Shown here in pieces: positions 58,915 to 64,000 of a DNA stretch of 64,000 bases (its first letter is position 1; every line of letters starts with the position of its first letter). Origin of the DNA: Ptiloglossa arizonensis (taxonomy: Eukaryota > Arthropoda > Insecta > Hymenoptera > Colletidae). The translations under genes and the position numbers were made by a program. Below the pieces are notes generated by a model. It searched no databases, was not told the DNA's origin, and was given only the letters and a program-made list of their open reading frames with translations. The stretch lies in NCBI RefSeq assembly GCF_051014685.1, contig NW_027479279.1, forward strand, positions 62,001 through 126,000, given 5' to 3'.

Positions 58915-59852
58915 AACGTATAACGTATAACGTATAACGTATAACGTATAACGTATAACGTATAACGTATAACGTATAACGCATAACGTATAACGTAAAA
59001 CGTATAACGTATAACGTATAACGTATAACGTACAACGTTTAACGTATAACGTATAACGTAGAACGTATAACGTATAACGTATAACGTATAACGTATGACG
59101 TATAACGTATAACGTACAACGTTTAACGTATAACGTAGAACGTAGAACGTATAACGTACAACGTATAACGTATAACGTACAACGTATAACGTATAACGTA
59201 TATCCTATAACGCATAACGTATAACGTATAAGGTATAACGTATAACGTATAACGTATAACGTATAACGTATAACGTATAACGTATAACGTATAACGTATA
59301 ACGTATAACGTATAACGTATAACGTATAACGTATAACGTATAACGTATAACGTATAACGTATAACGTATAACGTATAACGTATAACGTATAACGTATAAC
59401 GTATAACGTATAACGTATAACGTATAACGCATAACGTATAACGTATAACGTATTACTTATAACGTATAACGTATAACGTATAACGTATAACGTATAACGT
59501 ATAACGTATAACGTATAACGTATAACGTATAACGTATAATGTATAACGTATAACGTATAACGTATAACGTATAACGCATAACGTATAACGTATAACGTAT
59601 TACTTATAACGTATAACGTATAACGTATAACGTATAACGTACAACGTTTAACGTATAACGTATAACGTAGAACGTATAACGTACAACGTATAACGTATAA
59701 CGTACAACGTATAACGTATAACGTATATCCTATAACGCATAACGTATAACGTATAAGGTATAACGTATAACGTATAACGTATAACGTATAACGTATAACG
59801 TATAACGTATAACGTATAACGTATAACGTATAGCGTATAACGTATAACGTAT

Positions 59853-59901
59853 AACGATTAACGTAAAACGTATGACGTATTACATATTACGTATATCGTA
59901 T
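59853..59901 (+). repeat. M1 module, shifted register
   Basis: Last copy in the window, 987 bp after the previous one. Confidence 0.9.
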
Positions 59902-60696
59902 AACGTATAACGTATAACGTATAACGTATAACGTATAACGTATAACGTATAACGTATAACGTATAACGCATAACGTATAACGTATAACGTATAACGTATA
60001 ACGTATAACGTACAACGTATAACGTATAACGTATATCCTATAACGCATAACGTATAACGTATAAGGTATAACGTATAACGTATAACGTATAACGTATAAC
60101 GTATAACGTATAACGTATAACGTATAACGTATAACGTATAACGTATAACGTATAACGTATAACGTATAACGTATAACGTATAACGTATAACGTATAACGC
60201 ATAACGTATAACGTATAACGTATAACGCATAACGTATAACGTATAACGTATTACTTATAACGTATAACGTATAACGTATGACGTATAACGTATAACGTAC
60301 AACGTATAACGTATAACGTATATCCTATAACGCATAACGTATAACGTATAAGATATAACGTATAACGTATAACGTATAACGTATAACGTATAACGTATAA
60401 CGTATAACGTATAACGTATAACGTATAACGTATAACGTATAACGTATACCGTATAACGTGTAACGTATAACGTATAACGTATAACGTATAACGTATAACG
60501 TATAACGTATAACGTATAACGTATAACGTATAACGTATAACGTATAACGTATAACGTACAACGTTTAACGTATAACGTATAACGTAGAACGTTTAACGTA
60601 CAACGTATAACGTATAACGTACAACGTATAACGTATAACGTATATCCTATAACGCATAACGCATAACGTATAACGTATAACGTATAACGTATAACG

Positions 60697-63041
60697 TATA
60701 ACGTACAACGTATAACGTATAACGTATATCCTATAACGCATAACGTATAACGTATAAGGTATAACGTATAACGTATAACGTATAACGTATAACGTATAAC
60801 GTATAACGTATAACGTATAACGTATAACGTTTAACGTATAACGTATAACGTATAACGTACAACGTATAACGTATTACGTATATCCTATAACGTATAACGT
60901 ATAACGTATAACGTATAACGTATAACGTATAACGTATAACGTATAACGTATAACGTATAACGTATAACGTATAACGTATAACGTACAACGTTTAACGTAT
61001 AACGTATAACGTAGAACGTTTAACGTACAACGTATAACGTATAACGTACAACGTATAACGTATAACGTATATCCTATAACGCATAACGTATAACGTATAA
61101 GATATAACGTATAACGTATAACGTATAACGTATAACGTATAACGTATAACGTATAACGTATAACGTATAACGTATAACGTATAACGTATAACGTATAACG
61201 TAGAACGTATAACGTATAACGTATAACGTATAACGTATGACGTATAACGTATAACGTACAACGTTTAACGTATAACGTATAACTTAGAACGTATAACGTA
61301 CAACGTATAACGTATAACGTACAACGTATAACGTATAACGTATATCCTATAACGTATGTCGTATAACGTATAACGTATAACGTATAACGTATAACGTATA
61401 ACGTATAACGTATAACGTATAACGTATAACGTATAACGTATAACGTATAACGTATAACGTATAACGTATAACGTACAACGTTCAACGTACAACGTATAAT
61501 GTATAACGTATAACGTATAACGTATAACGTATAAGGTATAACGTATAACGTATAACGTATAACGTATAACGTATAACGTATAACGTATAACGTATAACGT
61601 ATAACGTATAACGTACAACGTTTAACGTATAACGTATAACGTAGAACGTATAACGCATAACGTATAACGTATAACGTATGACGTATAACGTATAACGTAC
61701 AACGTTTAACGTATAACGTATAGCGTATAACGTATAACGTATAACGTATACCGTACAACGTATAACGTATAACGTATAACGTACAACGTTTAACGTATAC
61801 CGTATAACGAATAACGAATAACGTATAACATATATCGCATGACGTATAACATATAACGTATAACGTATAACGTACAACGTATAACGTATAACGTATATCC
61901 TATAACGCATAACGTATAACGTATAACGTATAACGTATAACGTATAACGTATAACGTATAACGTATAACGTATAACGTATAACGTATAACGTATAACGTG
62001 TAACGTATAACGTATAACGTATAACGTATAACGTATAACGTATAACGTATAACGTATAACGTATAACGTATAACGTATAACGTATAACGTATAGCGCATA
62101 ACGTATAACGTATAACGTATAACGTACAACGTCTAACGTATAACGTATAACGTATAACGTATAACGTACAACGTATAACGTATAACGTATAACGTATAAC
62201 GTATAACGTATAACGCATAACGTATAACGTATGACGTATAACGTATAACGTACAACGTTTAACGTATAACGTAGAACGTAGAACGTATAACGTACAACGT
62301 ATAACGTATAACGTACAACGTATAACGTATAACGTATATCCTATAACGCATAACGTATAACGTATAAGGTATAACGTATAACGTATAACGTATAACGTAT
62401 AACGTATAACGTATAACGTATAACGTATAACGTATAACGTATAACGTATAACGTATAACGTATAACGTATAACGTATAACGTATAACGTATAACGTATAA
62501 CGTATAACGTATAACGTATAACGTATAACGTATAACGTATAACGTATAACGTATAACGCATAACGTATAACGTATAACGTATTACTTATAACGTATAACG
62601 TATAACGTATAACGAATAACGTACAACGTTTAACGTATAACGTATAACGTAGAACGTATAACGTATAACGTATAACGTATAACGTATAACGTATAACGTA
62701 CAACGTATAACGTATAACGTATATCCTATAACGCATAACGTATAACGTATAACGTATAACGTATAACGTATAACGTATAACGTATAACGTATAACGTATA
62801 ACGTATAACGTATGACGTATAACGTATAACGTACAACGTATAACGTATAACGTATATCCTATAACGCATAACGTATAACGTATAAGATATAACGTATAAC
62901 GTATAACGTATAACGTATAACGTATAACGTATAACGTATAACGTATAACGTATAACGTATAACGTATGACGTATAACGTATAACGTACAACGTATAACGT
63001 ATAACGTATATCCTATAACGCATAACGTATAACGTATAAGA
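60697..63041 (+). repeat. 2,345-bp higher-order repeat, copy 1
   Basis: This matches the sequence from 63042 onward at an offset of 2,345 bp (335 units). The match starts after 60696 (G against A at 63041). I saw no difference in the stretches I compared up to the window end. It includes an M2 pair whose T5C unit is replaced directly by an A1G+A2T unit near 61349, also present at 63694. Confidence 0.9.
61722..61854 (+). repeat. Diverged M10 module, 133 bp
   Basis: Shares the changes of the copy at 58271, has two T5A units instead of one, and is one unit shorter overall. Confidence 0.8.
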
Positions 63042-64000
63042 TATAACGTACAACGTATAACGTATAACGTATATCCTATAACGCATAACGTATAACGTAT
63101 AAGGTATAACGTATAACGTATAACGTATAACGTATAACGTATAACGTATAACGTATAACGTATAACGTATAACGTTTAACGTATAACGTATAACGTATAA
63201 CGTACAACGTATAACGTATTACGTATATCCTATAACGTATAACGTATAACGTATAACGTATAACGTATAACGTATAACGTATAACGTATAACGTATAACG
63301 TATAACGTATAACGTATAACGTATAACGTACAACGTTTAACGTATAACGTATAACGTAGAACGTTTAACGTACAACGTATAACGTATAACGTACAACGTA
63401 TAACGTATAACGTATATCCTATAACGCATAACGTATAACGTATAAGATATAACGTATAACGTATAACGTATAACGTATAACGTATAACGTATAACGTATA
63501 ACGTATAACGTATAACGTATAACGTATAACGTATAACGTATAACGTAGAACGTATAACGTATAACGTATAACGTATAACGTATGACGTATAACGTATAAC
63601 GTACAACGTTTAACGTATAACGTATAACTTAGAACGTATAACGTACAACGTATAACGTATAACGTACAACGTATAACGTATAACGTATATCCTATAACGT
63701 ATGTCGTATAACGTATAACGTATAACGTATAACGTATAACGTATAACGTATAACGTATAACGTATAACGTATAACGTATAACGTATAACGTATAACGTAT
63801 AACGTATAACGTATAACGTACAACGTTCAACGTACAACGTATAATGTATAACGTATAACGTATAACGTATAACGTATAAGGTATAACGTATAACGTATAA
63901 CGTATAACGTATAACGTATAACGTATAACGTATAACGTATAACGTATAACGTATAACGTACAACGTTTAACGTATAACGTATAACGTAGAACGTATAACG
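63042..64000 (+). repeat. 2,345-bp higher-order repeat, copy 2, cut by window end
   Basis: Corresponds to 60697-61655. The remaining 1.4 kb or so of this copy, if present, lies outside the window. Confidence 0.9.

Larger units (their letters stand above)
57065..60696 (+). repeat. Mixed blocks after the register break
   Basis: This carries A2C then A6G near 57129, the string A6T, G4T at 57260, a diverged M10 at 58271, M1 at 58866 and 59853 (987 bp apart), and TATTACTTAT markers near 59453, 59599 and 60249. A second A2C/A6G pair near 60447 is 3,318 bp (474 units) after the first. Confidence 0.7.
1..64000 (+). repeat. Giant AACGTAT heptamer satellite array, open at both ends
   Basis: The sequence is head-to-tail AACGTAT throughout, about 9,140 units, with single-base variants scattered or grouped. 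The consensus is 2/7 G+C and has one CpG inside a palindromic ACGT in every unit. I saw no inverted block, transposon, tRNA, rRNA or non-repeat sequence. Units start at positions equal to 1 mod 7 up to about 57,050 and to 3 mod 7 after it. The class (simple satellite with higher-order structure) is plain from the sequence. A chromosomal role in a centromere, pericentromere, subtelomere or sex chromosome is inference. It lacks the G-runs of telomere repeats, so a telomere is unlikely. Confidence 0.99.

Noticed and set aside
568..59901. CRISPR array with M1 as the direct repeat
   Set aside because: The sequence between M1 copies is the same heptamer, with spacings from 371 bp to 12.5 kb and no unique spacers or cas genes.
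1..64000. Telomere repeat
   Set aside because: The unit has no G-run or T/G-rich strand, matches no telomere repeat I know, and 64 kb without flanking structure fits an internal satellite better.
1..64000. Promoters: TATAA in each unit and TATAAT at each C3T unit
   Set aside because: These strings come with the repeat. No gene, start site or -35-like partner stands out from background.
1..64000. Sequencing or assembly noise as the source of the variants
   Set aside because: The same variant strings recur at fixed whole-unit distances in several marker series and the register is kept. Random error would not do this. Copy number of near-identical blocks could still be wrong.
1..64000. Stable hairpin or cruciform formation by each unit
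   Set aside because: Folding the strand on itself pairs only four of seven bases per unit (ACGT or TATA) with three mismatches between, so stems would be weak.
1..64000. Naming a host species from the repeat
   Set aside because: I do not recognise AACGTAT as a marker of any taxon, and there is no gene to place it.

Overview
The whole window is one tandem array of the heptamer AACGTAT (complement ATACGTT), about 9,140 units, all in one orientation. It runs off both ends. I found no gene, RNA gene, transposon or unique sequence. Variant units are written as substitutions at positions 1-7 of AACGTAT (T7C is AACGTAC, for example). A satellite of this length points to a eukaryote, in heterochromatin of the centromeric, pericentromeric or subtelomeric kind. 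I do not recognise the heptamer as a known telomere repeat or a named satellite, so I assign no taxon. Each unit keeps its CpG with little sign of C-to-T decay, which suggests weak or absent CpG methylation, or recent homogenisation.

The array is not a plain microsatellite. Variant units form recurring strings, and these strings recur in larger blocks, giving a layered higher-order repeat (HOR) structure. The main strings are: M1, a 49-bp module with six variant units out of seven, 29 copies; M2, the pair A2T+G4C then T5C, spread everywhere; M3, T7C, A6T, two consensus units, T7G; M4, T7C, A6T+T7C, T7C, consensus, C3T; and M10, a 20-unit, 140-bp module with seven close copies.

Layout: 1-2300, opening array with two M1 modules. 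2300-3797, blocks about 700 bp apart. 3798-12532, a 5,110-bp tandem HOR whose two copies share 3.6 kb. 12533-17360, a third partial copy, then M1-led blocks with local 280- and 875-bp repeats. 17361-24780, an HOR of about 2,135 bp, then a 707-bp repeat. 24781-28441, an HOR of about 980 bp and M4-rich sequence. 28442-35370, HORs of 2,058 and 2,114 bp carrying M10. 35371-43420, mixed blocks with a 1,232-bp repeat and a cluster of unusual units. 43421-49100, a nested 1,274 + 1,092 = 2,366-bp HOR. 50149-52500, an HOR of about 1,190 bp. 52290-57050, repeats of 2,583, 581 and 553 bp. 60697-64000, a 2,345-bp HOR cut by the window end.

At every point I checked, the 7-bp register is unbroken from base 1 to about 57,050. 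A net +2 bp lesion then shifts it, and the new register holds to base 64,000. All block spacings I measured are multiples of 7, so growth has been by whole units plus point substitution. The many long open frames on the minus strand come from the heptamer itself and are not genes.
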